DNA of 64,000 nt. It comes from Sulfuritalea sp. GTDB taxonomy: Bacteria; Pseudomonadota; Gammaproteobacteria; Burkholderiales; Rhodocyclaceae. Shown here piece by piece: positions 10,742 to 19,184 of the stretch; the first letter of the stretch is position 1; each line of letters opens with the position of its first letter. The stretch covers positions 14,291 to 78,290 of the forward strand of contig JALNZB010000016.1 in NCBI GenBank assembly GCA_023229545.1. The letters run 5' to 3'. The translations under genes were made by a program, and so were the position numbers. The notes below the pieces were generated by a model that saw only the letters and a list, made by a program, of their open reading frames with translations, ran no database searches and was not told where the DNA came from.

Positions 10742-11080
10742 ATGAGCACCTTGCCCAAGTGTCCGAAATGCGGTTCTGAATTCACCTACGACGACGGCAG
10801 CATGTTTGTCTGCCCGGAATGCGCCCACGAGTGGTCCAAGGCGACGGCGGAGAGCACCGATGACCGGCGTGTCGTCTGCGATGCCAATGGCAACGTGCTG
10901 CAGGACGGCGACACCGTGACAGTGATCAAGGACCTGAAGATCAAGGGCTCATCGTCGGTGGTCAAGGTCGGAACGAAGGTGAAGAACATCCGCCTCGTCG
11001 AAGGCGATCACGATATCGACTGCAAGATCGATGGTATCGGCGCAATGCAGCTGAAATCGGAATTCGTGAAGAAGGCATAA
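10742..11080 (+). CDS. yjdM: Zinc-ribbon protein YjdM (PhnA-like)
   Basis: A 112-residue protein of the PhnA/YjdM family, named after the E. coli alkylphosphonate neighbour but of unproven biochemical role. The N-terminal zinc ribbon has CPKCGSEF and CPECAHEW as two CxxC pairs. The C-terminal SH3-like beta domain includes VVCDANGNVLQDGDTVTVIKDL and VKVGTKVKNIRLVEGDHDIDC, the signature of the family. The ATG at 10742 gives MSTLPKCPKC; the longer frame upstream is a shadow of the preceding gene. Confidence 0.93.
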   Translation: MSTLPKCPKCGSEFTYDDGSMFVCPECAHEWSKATAESTDDRRVVCDANGNVLQDGDTVTVIKDLKIKGSSSVVKVGTKVKNIRLVEGDHDIDCKIDGIGAMQLKSEFVKKA

Positions 11081-11264
11081 GACCACCCTCCCCAACCGCT
11101 ACATCTCGCCAAGCGTACGCCCGACGACCTCGACGCGCTGCCAGTCGGTGAGCTCGACGACGGTGGCCGGATCGGTCGGGCCATGGGGGAGCAGCATGAT
11201 GAAGCGGATGCTGGCGCCGATCACGATCTTGTCGAAACCGTGCAGATCGACCGAGGCCAAGGCA

Positions 11265-11663
11265 TCAGTTCGGTAATACCTTCATCCAGGCCGCCGGGCA
11301 TGACGATACGTAGGGATAATAGCCGCCAGCCGGGGCGCAATAGTACCAATAGCTTTGCTGCCGGGCATAAACCGGCGCCGGCGCCATCACGGGCGGCGGC
11401 ACATAGACCCGCTCGACAACGACCGGCGGATGGTAAACACGGGGCTGGCTGGTCGCGGCCAGGATGATGGCGGTTCCGGCCAATATTCCGAGACCCCAAC
11501 CGACGGCGTTATGACCGTGTCCGCTACTGCGGTGGACGGCAACCCCGCCACTGCGATGAACCGTAACCCCGCTGCGGTGACCATCGCGATCCGCCCATGC
11601 CGGCGAGACGGCCAGCGAACCCATGATGGCGGCAAAGACTGCGGTTTTCAAAAGTTTTGACAT
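11265..11663 (-). CDS. Secreted hypothetical protein with YYPYV motif
   Basis: A 132-residue protein with a clear signal peptide (MSKLLKTAVFAAIMGSLAVSPAWA). After it come His/Ser/Arg-Gly-rich repeats, a hydrophobic helix (WGLGILAGTAIILAAT), a Pro/Val/Tyr-rich linker (HPPVVVERVYVPPPV) and a C-terminal YWYYC...GYYPYVSSCPAAW motif with two cysteines. Proteins with this YYPYV..C...W ending recur as unnamed envelope proteins in betaproteobacteria; function unknown. The start at 11663 has AGGAGG upstream; the longer frame to 11846 has no support. Located in the envelope or periplasm by inference. Confidence 0.7.
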   Translation of the reverse strand: MSKLLKTAVFAAIMGSLAVSPAWADRDGHRSGVTVHRSGGVAVHRSSGHGHNAVGWGLGILAGTAIILAATSQPRVYHPPVVVERVYVPPPVMAPAPVYARQQSYWYYCAPAGGYYPYVSSCPAAWMKVLPN

Positions 11664-11833
11664 ATCGTCCTCCTGGACGAATTGAGCTGCTGGACGTTCA
11701 TGGCGACCTTCGCCACCCTTGACGATGAAATGTCTTTCCCGACGTTTCATGCTGAATAGAGTAACGCCAACCTGGCAGTGATGCCGACCGGGAAAGGGTA
11801 ACAAATTGTTTGATCGGTGGCTTGTGACGAACG

Positions 11834-11877
11834 GCAAAAAGCCCATTTCGGCAACTTCACCAAAACGGGCTTTTTGC
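11834..11877 (-). terminator. Probable terminator downstream of lysA-dapL
   Basis: An 18-base inverted repeat with two mismatches (GCAAAAAGCCCATTTCGG / CCAAAACGGGCTTTTTGC, loop of 8). It lies some 200 bases beyond the dapL stop in its direction of transcription and has T-runs on both strands. Confidence 0.6.
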
Positions 11878-12078
11878 TTACCTCTTTAGCGGAACTTGTA
11901 GTGCGCCCGCAAGCTGGAACTCAAATCGGCGCTGCCCATCAGGGCTGGAGCCCGGAAGACTCCTGATGAATCGGTGGATCGCTACATCGCGGACCTTGGT
12001 TCAGCGCTAAGCTCCTCCCGAAAATGCCTTCAAGTCGAACGCAAATCCACTCTATGCCTCGGTAACAGCAAAGTCAAA

Positions 12079-13284
12079 TCAAAGGCGTTCGACCAGGCGG
12101 CGGCAGGCCTCTTCCACGTCGGCGCGGTGGCCAAAGGCGGAGAAGCGGATGAATCCCTCACCAGCCGGCCCGAAGCCTGAACCGGGAGTGGTCACCACGT
12201 GGCACTTCTCGAGGATCCGGGCGAAGACATCCCAACTGGCCTGGCCGGGGAAGTGCGCCCATAGGTAGGGTGCGTTGTCCCCGCCGATGCAGGAGATGCC
12301 CAACTCGCCCAGGGCGGCGCGGATCAGGGCGGCGTTGCCGAGGTAGAAGTCGGTCAACTCGCGCATCTCCTTGAGGCCGGCCGGTTCGAGGGACGCCAAC
12401 CCGCCGTACTGGGCGACGTTGGAGGCGCCGTTGAACACGGTAGTGCAGATGCGGTTCCAGTCGGCCCAGACCGTCTCGCCGGAGGCGTATTTCAGCTCCT
12501 TCGGCACCACCGTCCAGCCGAGGCGAACGCCGGTGAAGCCGATCGGCTTCGAGAACGAATTCACCTCGATCGCGCATTCCCGTGAACCGGGAATCTCGAA
12601 GATCGACTTCGGCAGGGCCGGATCGCGGATGTATTCGGCATAGGCGGCGTCGAAAACGATGACCGTGCCGCGCTGGCGGGCAGCCTCGACCAGGGCGGTC
12701 AGCTGGGCGCGGCTGGCGACGGCGCCGGTCGGGTTATTCGGCGAGCAAAAGTAGAACAAGCCATCGGTCGGCAACTGGGCGAGGTCGGGAAAGTAGTCGT
12801 TGGCGGCAGTGCACGGCAGGTAGCGGATGCCCGCATAGCCAGTGCCCTGCCAGGCGCCGCCGGCGCCGATCAGCACCGAGCCGTCGACGTAGACCGGGTA
12901 CGACGGATCCTGCACCGCCACCTCGACGTTGCCGCCGAACAGGAGCTGCAGCCGACCGATGTCGCATTTGGCGCCGTCGGAGACGAAGACCTCGTCGGCG
13001 GCCATCTTGCCGTCGTAGAACACCGCAGCGATCCGCTCGCGTAGATCGGTGAGGCCCTGCTCGTCGCCGTAGCCTGAGTATCCTTCCAGAGTGCCCAGGC
13101 GGCGTGCGCCTTCAACGAGTCCGGCATCGATGTGCGGGGTCAGCGGCTCGGTGGTGTTGCCGATGCCCAGGCTGATGATCCTGGCCTCGGGATGGGCGGC
13201 GGCGAACTCGCGGCGGCGGCGCCCGATCTCGGGAAACAGGTAGCCGGCCGTCAGGTTGGAGAGGCATGCGTTGCGCTTGATCAT
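12079..13284 (-). CDS. dapL: LL-diaminopimelate aminotransferase
   Basis: PLP enzyme that converts tetrahydrodipicolinate directly to LL-diaminopimelate, bypassing acylated intermediates in lysine and peptidoglycan synthesis. The 401 residues show the DapL-type N terminus (AGYLFPEIGRRRREF, SLGIGNTTEPL), the CSPNNPTGAV loop, DAAYAEYI, and the PLP lysine in EVNSFSKPIGFTGVRLGW. These are DapL rather than DapC features. Its ATG overlaps the lysA stop (ATGA), so the two form a unit. The succinylase-route genes dapD and dapE lie a few kilobases away. DapL is uncommon in betaproteobacteria, and I infer acquisition by transfer. Confidence 0.88.
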   Translation of the reverse strand: MIKRNACLSNLTAGYLFPEIGRRRREFAAAHPEARIISLGIGNTTEPLTPHIDAGLVEGARRLGTLEGYSGYGDEQGLTDLRERIAAVFYDGKMAADEVFVSDGAKCDIGRLQLLFGGNVEVAVQDPSYPVYVDGSVLIGAGGAWQGTGYAGIRYLPCTAANDYFPDLAQLPTDGLFYFCSPNNPTGAVASRAQLTALVEAARQRGTVIVFDAAYAEYIRDPALPKSIFEIPGSRECAIEVNSFSKPIGFTGVRLGWTVVPKELKYASGETVWADWNRICTTVFNGASNVAQYGGLASLEPAGLKEMRELTDFYLGNAALIRAALGELGISCIGGDNAPYLWAHFPGQASWDVFARILEKCHVVTTPGSGFGPAGEGFIRFSAFGHRADVEEACRRLVERL

Positions 13285-14564
13285 GGAGTTCCTTTCCCGG
13301 TCGCGTCGAAGCCTTCCAGCGCCGCGAAATCCAGGGTGATGAAGTAGTCGTCGATGGTCTCGGTGCGGCGGATCTGGGTGACCGTGCCGTCCGCACGCAG
13401 GAGCAGCTCGCCGCAGCGCAACTTGCCGTTGTAGTTGAATCCCATCGCCCGACCGTGGGCGCCAGCATCGTGGATGATCACGAGGTCGCCGATGTCGATT
13501 CTCGGCAGTTGGCGCCGGACCGCGAACTTGTCATTGTTCTCGCACAGGCTGCCGACCACGTCGTAGGTCTCGGTCGCCGGGGCGTCCTCCTTGCCGATCA
13601 CGGTCAGGTGATGGTAGGCGCCGTACATGCCCGGGCGCATGAGGTCGGCCATCGAGGCATCGACGCCGATGTATTCGCGATAGATACTCTTGCTGCGCAC
13701 GGCCGTGGTCACCAGCCAGCCGTAGGGGCCGGTGATGATGCGGCCCCATTCCAGGTGCAGGCCGAGTGGGTCGAGGCCGGCGGGGATGACGATGGCGTCG
13801 TAGGCGACGCGGATGCCGCGTGCCAGATAGGTGTAATCGAGCGGCTTCTGCTCCGGACGGTAGGGGATGCCGGCACCGCCGCCGAGGTTGACGAACTCGA
13901 CCCGGATGCCGGTCTTCTCCTTCACCTCGACCGCGAGTTCGAAGAGGATGCGGGCGGTCTCGATGTGGTAGTCGGCATTCAGCTCGTTCGACGCCACCAT
14001 GGTATGCAAGCCGAAGCGGCGGACGCCCTTGGCGCGCAGGCGGACGAGGCCGTCGAGGATCTGCTGCCGGGTGAAGCCATACTTGGCCTCCTCGGGCTTG
14101 CCGATGATGACATTGCCTTCCTTGAGTGGACCGGGGTTGTAGCGGCAGGAGACCAGTTCGGGAAGACCGACGGCCTTCTCCAGAAAATCGATGTGGGTGA
14201 TGTCGTCGAGGTTGATGACGGCGCCCTGGCGGCGGGCGGCGGCGAACTCGCGCCCCAGCGTCTCGTTCGAGGTCAACATCACCTCCTCGCCCTTCATGCC
14301 CGCCTTCTCGGCCAGGATCAGTTCGGGGATGCTGGCGCAGTCGGCGCCAAAACCCTCGTCGGCGAGGATCTTGAGGATGAACGGGTTGGGCAGGGCCTTG
14401 ACCGCGTAGTGCTCGTGGAAATCGGGGAAGATAGAGAACGCCTCGCGGATGCGCCTGGCGTTGGCCCGCATCGCTGCCTCGTCGTAGAGGTAGAACGGGG
14501 TCGGGAAACGCTCGGCCAACTGGCGCAGGCTCGTGGCGTCGAGGGGGAAGGTCTTGTTATTCAT
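13281..14564 (-). CDS. lysA: Diaminopimelate decarboxylase
   Basis: PLP-dependent fold-III decarboxylase that turns meso-diaminopimelate into lysine. The 427 residues start with FYLYDEAAMRANARRIREAF; HYAVKALPNP holds the PLP lysine; the barrel includes FGADCASIPEL, the glycine-rich phosphate loop NLGGGAGIPY, and the C-terminal beta domain has SLCENNDKFA, where the Cys supplies the partner active site, and DAGAHGRAMGFNYNGKLR. It is the first gene of lysA-dapL. This sequence differs from the usual dapF-linked LysA style and is of the type paired with DapL elsewhere. Confidence 0.88.
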   Translation of the reverse strand: MNNKTFPLDATSLRQLAERFPTPFYLYDEAAMRANARRIREAFSIFPDFHEHYAVKALPNPFILKILADEGFGADCASIPELILAEKAGMKGEEVMLTSNETLGREFAAARRQGAVINLDDITHIDFLEKAVGLPELVSCRYNPGPLKEGNVIIGKPEEAKYGFTRQQILDGLVRLRAKGVRRFGLHTMVASNELNADYHIETARILFELAVEVKEKTGIRVEFVNLGGGAGIPYRPEQKPLDYTYLARGIRVAYDAIVIPAGLDPLGLHLEWGRIITGPYGWLVTTAVRSKSIYREYIGVDASMADLMRPGMYGAYHHLTVIGKEDAPATETYDVVGSLCENNDKFAVRRQLPRIDIGDLVIIHDAGAHGRAMGFNYNGKLRCGELLLRADGTVTQIRRTETIDDYFITLDFAALEGFDATGKGTP

Positions 14565-14701
14565 GGCCGCATTTTACCAACAGGAGGATCGATTCAGCCA
14601 CCTGTCGACATCGCAGCATTCGCGGATTCGCCAAAGTAATTGCCGATTCGGAGTACCATTCGCCGCGGCCCGCCAGCACTTTTACTTTCAGGAGAACTCA
14701 A

Positions 14702-14836
14702 ATGGCAAAGGGACAAATGCGCAGCAATCGCGAACAGAAAAAACCCAAGAAGGATAAGACCAAGCCTGCCGCACCGGCCGTGCCTTTCGGCGGTGCACAG
14801 GGAAAGTCGTCGATTCCGACACCGATCAAGAAGTAG
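14702..14836 (+). CDS. Small basic protein of 44 residues
   Basis: A short gene starting MAKGQMRSNREQKKPKKDKT and ending SSIPTPIKK, with a good ribosome-binding site (CAGGAG, 8 bases before the ATG). It is highly basic and Lys/Pro-rich with a GGAQGKSS turn. Small proteins with an MAKGQMRSNRE-type start recur in betaproteobacteria; function unknown. Its TAG is in the same frame as yaeQ, which begins 21 bases later. Confidence 0.75.
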   Translation: MAKGQMRSNREQKKPKKDKTKPAAPAVPFGGAQGKSSIPTPIKK

Positions 14837-14857
14837 CCGCAAAGCACGGGACGTTTT

Positions 14858-15409
14858 CTGGCTCTCAAATCCACCATCTTCAAAGTCGAACTCCAGATCG
14901 CCGATCTGGATCGCAACTACTATCAGAACCATGCGCTGACCGTCGCCCGGCATCCGTCGGAAACCGACGAGCGCATGATGGTGCGGGTGCTGGCATTCGC
15001 CCTGTATGCCGACGAGGCTCTGATATTCGGCAAGGGCTTGTCGTCCGAAGACGAACCCGATCTGTGGCGCAAGGACCTGACCGGCGCCATCGATCTGTGG
15101 ATCGAAGTCGGCCTGCCCGAGGAAAAACGCATCCGGCGTGCCTGCGGGCGCGCCCGGCGGGTCGTGGTCATCACTTACGGCGGTCGCGTCGCCGACATGT
15201 GGTGGCAGCAGAACCAGGCGGCCCTGCAACGACCAGACAATCTCACGATCATCAATCTGTCGGCGGAAGAATCCCGTGCGCTGGCGGATATGGCGGCGCG
15301 CGGCGTGCAGTTGCAATGCACCTTGCAGGAAGCTGAACTCTGGTTGATCGTCGAAGGCGAGAGCCTGCGCATCGCGCCGGAAATCAGGCTGGCGCCACAC
15401 ACCCGCTAG
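14858..15409 (+). CDS. yaeQ: YaeQ family protein, apparently with a CTG start
   Basis: YaeQ proteins have a PD-(D/E)XK nuclease-like fold of unproven substrate. The recognisable family N terminus (ALKSTIFKVELQIADLDRNYY) begins right after a CTG at 14858. No ATG, GTG or TTG lies in frame between the TAG at 14834 and the ATG at 14975, which would cut off about 39 conserved residues. GCACGGGA precedes the CTG at plausible spacing. From CTG the protein has 183 residues, the normal family length. Core residues DLWIEVGLPEEKRIRRA and ITYGGRVADMWW are present. A CTG start or a base error are the two explanations. Confidence 0.82.
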   Translation: MALKSTIFKVELQIADLDRNYYQNHALTVARHPSETDERMMVRVLAFALYADEALIFGKGLSSEDEPDLWRKDLTGAIDLWIEVGLPEEKRIRRACGRARRVVVITYGGRVADMWWQQNQAALQRPDNLTIINLSAEESRALADMAARGVQLQCTLQEAELWLIVEGESLRIAPEIRLAPHTR

Positions 15410-15447
15410 GACAGCGCAGACGCGCGGAGCCAGCGCGCCGCCACCAA

Positions 15448-15951
15448 TCAGGCTTCGTCCTGCCCCAGCAGCATCAGTTCCTGGATGCCTTTCGGCGTGC
15501 CGGGCAACAGCGCGATGTCCACCGCCGTCAGGCCATCCATGCGGGCAATGGTTATGTCGGCACCGACCGCCAGCAGCAGTTCCACCGGCTCGGCCTGACC
15601 GTTGAGAATCGCCGTAATCAGCGGCGTGTTGCCATCCTCGTCCTGCGGATCGATTTCGCAACCGGCGCTCACCAGCGTCGCCGCAATGCTGGCATGGCCG
15701 CCGGCGGCGGCCGCGTGCAGCGGACGCTCCCGCCTCGGGCCGAGCACTTCGAGGTGAGTACCGGCCTCGGTCATCACCCGCACCGCCGCCACGCAGCCCA
15801 GCCGGGCCGCCACGTACAGCGGCGGTCCTTCGCGGGCCAGCAGCGCCTCGGTGAGGCTGGCGTTGACCCAATCGGCGGGGGAAAGGTCCAAGTCTGACTC
15901 CTCGGTCTTGCAAAAAGGCAAACCGTGAATGTACCGGAAATCCATGGTCAT
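15448..15951 (-). CDS. Ankyrin-repeat protein
   Basis: A 167-residue soluble protein with about four ankyrin repeats from residue 40 on: PPLYVAARLGCVAAVRVMTEAG, RPLHAAAAGGHASIAATLVSAG, TPLITAILNGQAEPVELLLAVG, and a final LTAVDIALLPGTPKGIQELM. Repeats mediate protein-protein contacts; no enzymatic domain is present and the partner is unknown. It is divergent from dapD, and occupies the place where many betaproteobacteria carry dapC. A TATAAT box for dapD lies just beyond its start. Confidence 0.85.
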   Translation of the reverse strand: MTMDFRYIHGLPFCKTEESDLDLSPADWVNASLTEALLAREGPPLYVAARLGCVAAVRVMTEAGTHLEVLGPRRERPLHAAAAGGHASIAATLVSAGCEIDPQDEDGNTPLITAILNGQAEPVELLLAVGADITIARMDGLTAVDIALLPGTPKGIQELMLLGQDEA

Positions 15952-15972
15952 GGACGAGCCGAAACCCTCTCG

Positions 15973-15978
15973 TATAAT
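15973..15978 (+). promoter_or_regulatory. Candidate -10 box of dapD
   Basis: Perfect TATAAT 33 bases before the dapD ATG. The matching -35 region is weak, so strength or activator need is unclear. Confidence 0.4.
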
Positions 15979-16010
15979 TACTCCTGCCCGTCCCTGTGAA
16001 TGAAACCGCC

Positions 16011-16829
16011 ATGAACGAACTTCAACAAATCATCGAAGAGGCTTGGGAAGACCGCGCCAACCTGAGCCCCGGCACCGCTCCGGCGCGCTTCGGCGACGCC
16101 GTGGCGCATGTGCTGGACGAACTGGACTCCGGCTCCTTGCGCGTCGCCGGGAAGATCGACGGCCAGTGGACAACGCATCAATGGATCAAGAAGGCCGTGC
16201 TGTTGTCCTCCCGTCTCGAAGACAACGTGCTGATGGACGGCGGCCCGATGCGCTACTTCGACAAGGTGCCGACCAAGTTCGCTCACTACGACACGCACAG
16301 GTTCCAGAAAGGCGGCTTCCGCGTCGCGCCACCGACCGTCGTCCGGCGCGGCAGCTTCATCGCGAAGAACGTGGTGCTGCTGCCCTGCTTCGTGGATATC
16401 GGCGCCTACGTTGACGAAGGCACCATGGTCGATGCCTGGGCCACTGTGGGTTCGTGTGCGCAGATCGGCAAGAACGTGCATCTCTCGGATGGCGTCGGCA
16501 TCGGCGGCGTGCTGGAGCCGCTCCAGGCCAACCCGACCATCATCGGCGACAACTGCTTCATCGGCGCCCGCTCGGAAGTCGTCGATGGCGTCATTGTCGA
16601 AGACAACTGCGTGATCTCGATGGGCGTGTATATTGGACAAAGCACCAGGATTTACGATCGCGCCAGCGGCGAAGTAATTTACGGTCGCATTCCGGAAGGC
16701 TCGGTGGTGGTCAGCGGCAATCTTCCGTCGGCGGACGGCAAGTACAGTTTGTACTGCGCCGTCATCGTCAAGCGGGTGGATGCCCAGACGCGAGCCAGGA
16801 CGGCCATCGACGAACTGTTGCGCGACTGA
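16011..16829 (+). CDS. dapD: Tetrahydrodipicolinate N-succinyltransferase
   Basis: Second step of the succinylase branch to diaminopimelate: transfers succinyl from succinyl-CoA to tetrahydrodipicolinate. The 272 residues show the family N terminus (LQQIIEEAWEDRANLSP), the substrate region RVAPPTVVRRGSFIAKN, and a left-handed beta-helix made of hexapeptide repeats (CFVDIGAYVDEGTMVDAW onward). I start at the second ATG (16011), which matches the family N terminus. It heads a plus-strand run with pilU, dapE and prmB. DapC, which acts next in this branch, is not beside it. Confidence 0.96.
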   Translation: MNELQQIIEEAWEDRANLSPGTAPARFGDAVAHVLDELDSGSLRVAGKIDGQWTTHQWIKKAVLLSSRLEDNVLMDGGPMRYFDKVPTKFAHYDTHRFQKGGFRVAPPTVVRRGSFIAKNVVLLPCFVDIGAYVDEGTMVDAWATVGSCAQIGKNVHLSDGVGIGGVLEPLQANPTIIGDNCFIGARSEVVDGVIVEDNCVISMGVYIGQSTRIYDRASGEVIYGRIPEGSVVVSGNLPSADGKYSLYCAVIVKRVDAQTRARTAIDELLRD

Positions 16830-16860
16830 ACTCAACGTCATACGCAGGGGAGGCAAGAAC

Positions 16861-18045
16861 ATGGGTACGATGCAGAGACTGTTCCAGTTGATGGCGGAGA
16901 AGAAGGCCTCGGACCTGTTTGTCTCCGTCGGAGCGCCCATCCATATCAAGATCAACGGCAATTCGGTACCGGTGAATCAAACGGTGATGGACTCGGCAAC
17001 CATCATGAATTTGTTCGGCGAGATACTGACCGAAAAGCAGATGAACGAGTTTCTTGAGGAAATGGAACTCAACACCGCCCACAACATGCCCGGCGTCGGC
17101 AACTTCCGTCTCTCCTGCTTCCGCCAAAAAGGCTCGCCGGCGCTTGTCGTGCGCTACATTCCAAGCGACATTCCGGATTTCGACTCGCTCAAGCTGCCGG
17201 ACGTGCTCAAGGACGTCATCATGGAAAAGCGCGGCCTGATCCTGATGGTGGGCGCCACCGGCTCGGGCAAGTCGACCACGCTGACCTCCATGATCGACTA
17301 CCGCAACGCGCGCAAGTCAGGCCACATCCTGACGCTCGAAGACCCGGTCGAGTTCATCTTCCAGAACAAGAAATCCATCGTCAATCAGCGCGAGGTCGGC
17401 TCCGACACCAAGGCCTTTCACATTGCGCTGAAGAACGCGTTGCGCCAGGCGCCCGATGTCATTTTCATTGGCGAGATTCGCGACAAGGACACCATGAGCC
17501 AGGCCATCGCCTATGCCCAGTCCGGCCACCTGTGCATGGCCACGCTGCACGCCAACAACAGCTATCACGCGATGAGCCGGATCATCAGTTTTTATCCGCT
17601 GGAGAACCGCCCGGCCCTGCTCGCCGACCTCGGCGTCACGCTGAAATGCGTGATCTCGCAACGCCTGGTCAAGAAACCCGATGGTGGTCGCGCGCCCGCC
17701 GTGGAAGTGCTGCTCAACTCGCGCTACATCGCCGAACTGATCGAAAAGGGCGACCTCGGCGAAATCAAGGACGCCATGGAGAAGAGCATGGTGCCCGGCA
17801 GCCAGACCTTCGAGCAATGCCTGTACACGCTCTACAGCACCGGCGTCATCACGCTGGAAGAAGCCCTGAACAACGCCGACTCGGCCAACAACCTGCAACA
17901 GGTCATCAACAACGCCGCAGCACCCGCAGCGGCGGGAGCCGCAGCCACTGCGACCGCGCAACCCGACCCGTCTGCCGCCCCCGACTACACCAAGTCCGTC
18001 GCACCGGGTTCCTTCAGCGACTTCACGCTGAAAATGGACGCATGA
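16861..18045 (+). CDS. pilU: Type IV pilus retraction ATPase, PilU type
   Basis: Hexameric secretion-type ATPase that helps depolymerise type IV pili for twitching motility and DNA uptake. The 394 residues have the N-terminal KKASDLFVSVGAPIHIKING domain, Walker A GATGSGKSTT, the Asp box, Walker B VIFIGEIRD and the His box GHLCMATLHANN. Wording such as LTLEDPVEFIFQNKKSIVNQREVG and the longer C-terminal tail (Ala-rich, after residue 350) fit PilU better than PilT. The tail ends in an Ala/Pro linker and FSDFTLKMDA. GGGGAGG precedes the ATG. Its stop overlaps the dapE start (ATGA). Confidence 0.88.
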   Translation: MGTMQRLFQLMAEKKASDLFVSVGAPIHIKINGNSVPVNQTVMDSATIMNLFGEILTEKQMNEFLEEMELNTAHNMPGVGNFRLSCFRQKGSPALVVRYIPSDIPDFDSLKLPDVLKDVIMEKRGLILMVGATGSGKSTTLTSMIDYRNARKSGHILTLEDPVEFIFQNKKSIVNQREVGSDTKAFHIALKNALRQAPDVIFIGEIRDKDTMSQAIAYAQSGHLCMATLHANNSYHAMSRIISFYPLENRPALLADLGVTLKCVISQRLVKKPDGGRAPAVEVLLNSRYIAELIEKGDLGEIKDAMEKSMVPGSQTFEQCLYTLYSTGVITLEEALNNADSANNLQQVINNAAAPAAAGAAATATAQPDPSAAPDYTKSVAPGSFSDFTLKMDA

Positions 18046-19184
18046 TGCCGGTACTCGAAAAAGTGCGGGCGCTGATCGCCCGTCCCTCGGTAACCCCCGA
18101 GGATGCCGGCTGCCTCGACATGATCGCCTCCTGGCTGGTGCCGCTGGGCTTTCGCATCGAACGCATGGATGTCGACGGCCCGACGGGTAGAGTCTCGAAC
18201 CTCTGGGCGCGACGCGGCACGGAGGGCCGGCTGATCTGCTTCGCCGGACATACCGACGTGGTGCCCACCGGCCCGCTGGAGCAATGGACCTCGCCGCCCT
18301 TCGAACCGACCCTGCGCGATGGCTATCTTTACGGTCGCGGCGCAACCGACATGAAGAGTTCCATCGCCGCATGCGTCGTCGCGATGGAACGTCTCGTCAA
18401 TCGCCGTGCCACCAACGCCGACTCTCTGGCCCTGCTGCTCACCTCCGACGAAGAAGGCGACGCGGTGGACGGCACGGTGCGCGTGGTGGAAGCGCTGCGC
18501 GCGCGCAAGGAAATCATCGACTTCTGCATCGTCGGCGAACCGACCTGCGTCGAACGCCTGGGCGACACGATGAAAAACGGTCGGCGCGGTTCGCTTTCGG
18601 CCAGCCTCACCGTCAAGGGCGTGCAGGGCCACGTTGCCTATCCGCATCTGGTGAAGAATCCGGTGCATCTGGCGGCGCCCGCGCTGGCCGAACTGGCGGC
18701 AACCACATGGGATGACGGCAACGAATATTTCCCGCCCACCAGCTTCCAGATTTCCAACGCCCATGCCGGAACGGGCGCCGACAATGTGGTACCGGGAAGC
18801 TTTGAGATCCAATTCAACTTCCGTTTCTCGACCGCCAGCACGGTGGAGAACTTGCAGTCGCGGGTGCATGCCCTGCTCGATCGCCACGCGCTCGAATACG
18901 ACATCCGCTGGACGCTTGGCGCGAAACCCTTCCTCACGCCAAGCGGCGACCTGTGCGCGGCGCTGACGGACGCCGTGGCCACCGAGGTCGGCGTTTCAAT
19001 CGAACTATCGACCACCGGCGGCACCTCCGACGGCCGCTTCATCGCCGGGATTTGTCCGCAACTGGTGGAGTTCGGCCCGGTCAACGCCAGCATTCACAAG
19101 ATTGACGAATGCATCGCCGTCGCCGATCTCGAACCGCTGGCGCGCATCTACGAACAAACCTTCGACCGGCTGATGTCGAATTGA
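18042..19184 (+). CDS. dapE: Succinyl-diaminopimelate desuccinylase
   Basis: Binuclear zinc hydrolase that releases LL-diaminopimelate from its succinyl form. The 380 residues belong to peptidase family M20: FAGHTDVVPTG holds the first metal His and Asp, GRGATDMKSS the bridging Asp, SDEEGDAVDGT the catalytic Glu, and TTGGTSDGRF and NASIHKIDE lie near the C terminus. The ATG at 18042 overlaps the pilU stop; a second ATG follows at once. The dapE stop in turn overlaps the prmB ATG, so pilU-dapE-prmB are translationally linked. Confidence 0.95.
   Translation: MMPVLEKVRALIARPSVTPEDAGCLDMIASWLVPLGFRIERMDVDGPTGRVSNLWARRGTEGRLICFAGHTDVVPTGPLEQWTSPPFEPTLRDGYLYGRGATDMKSSIAACVVAMERLVNRRATNADSLALLLTSDEEGDAVDGTVRVVEALRARKEIIDFCIVGEPTCVERLGDTMKNGRRGSLSASLTVKGVQGHVAYPHLVKNPVHLAAPALAELAATTWDDGNEYFPPTSFQISNAHAGTGADNVVPGSFEIQFNFRFSTASTVENLQSRVHALLDRHALEYDIRWTLGAKPFLTPSGDLCAALTDAVATEVGVSIELSTTGGTSDGRFIAGICPQLVEFGPVNASIHKIDECIAVADLEPLARIYEQTFDRLMSN

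Noticed and set aside
16861..18045. Calling the pilus ATPase PilT
   Set aside because: Longer C-terminal tail and PilU-like wording; pilT normally lies paired in a different cluster. Kept as PilU type with moderate certainty.
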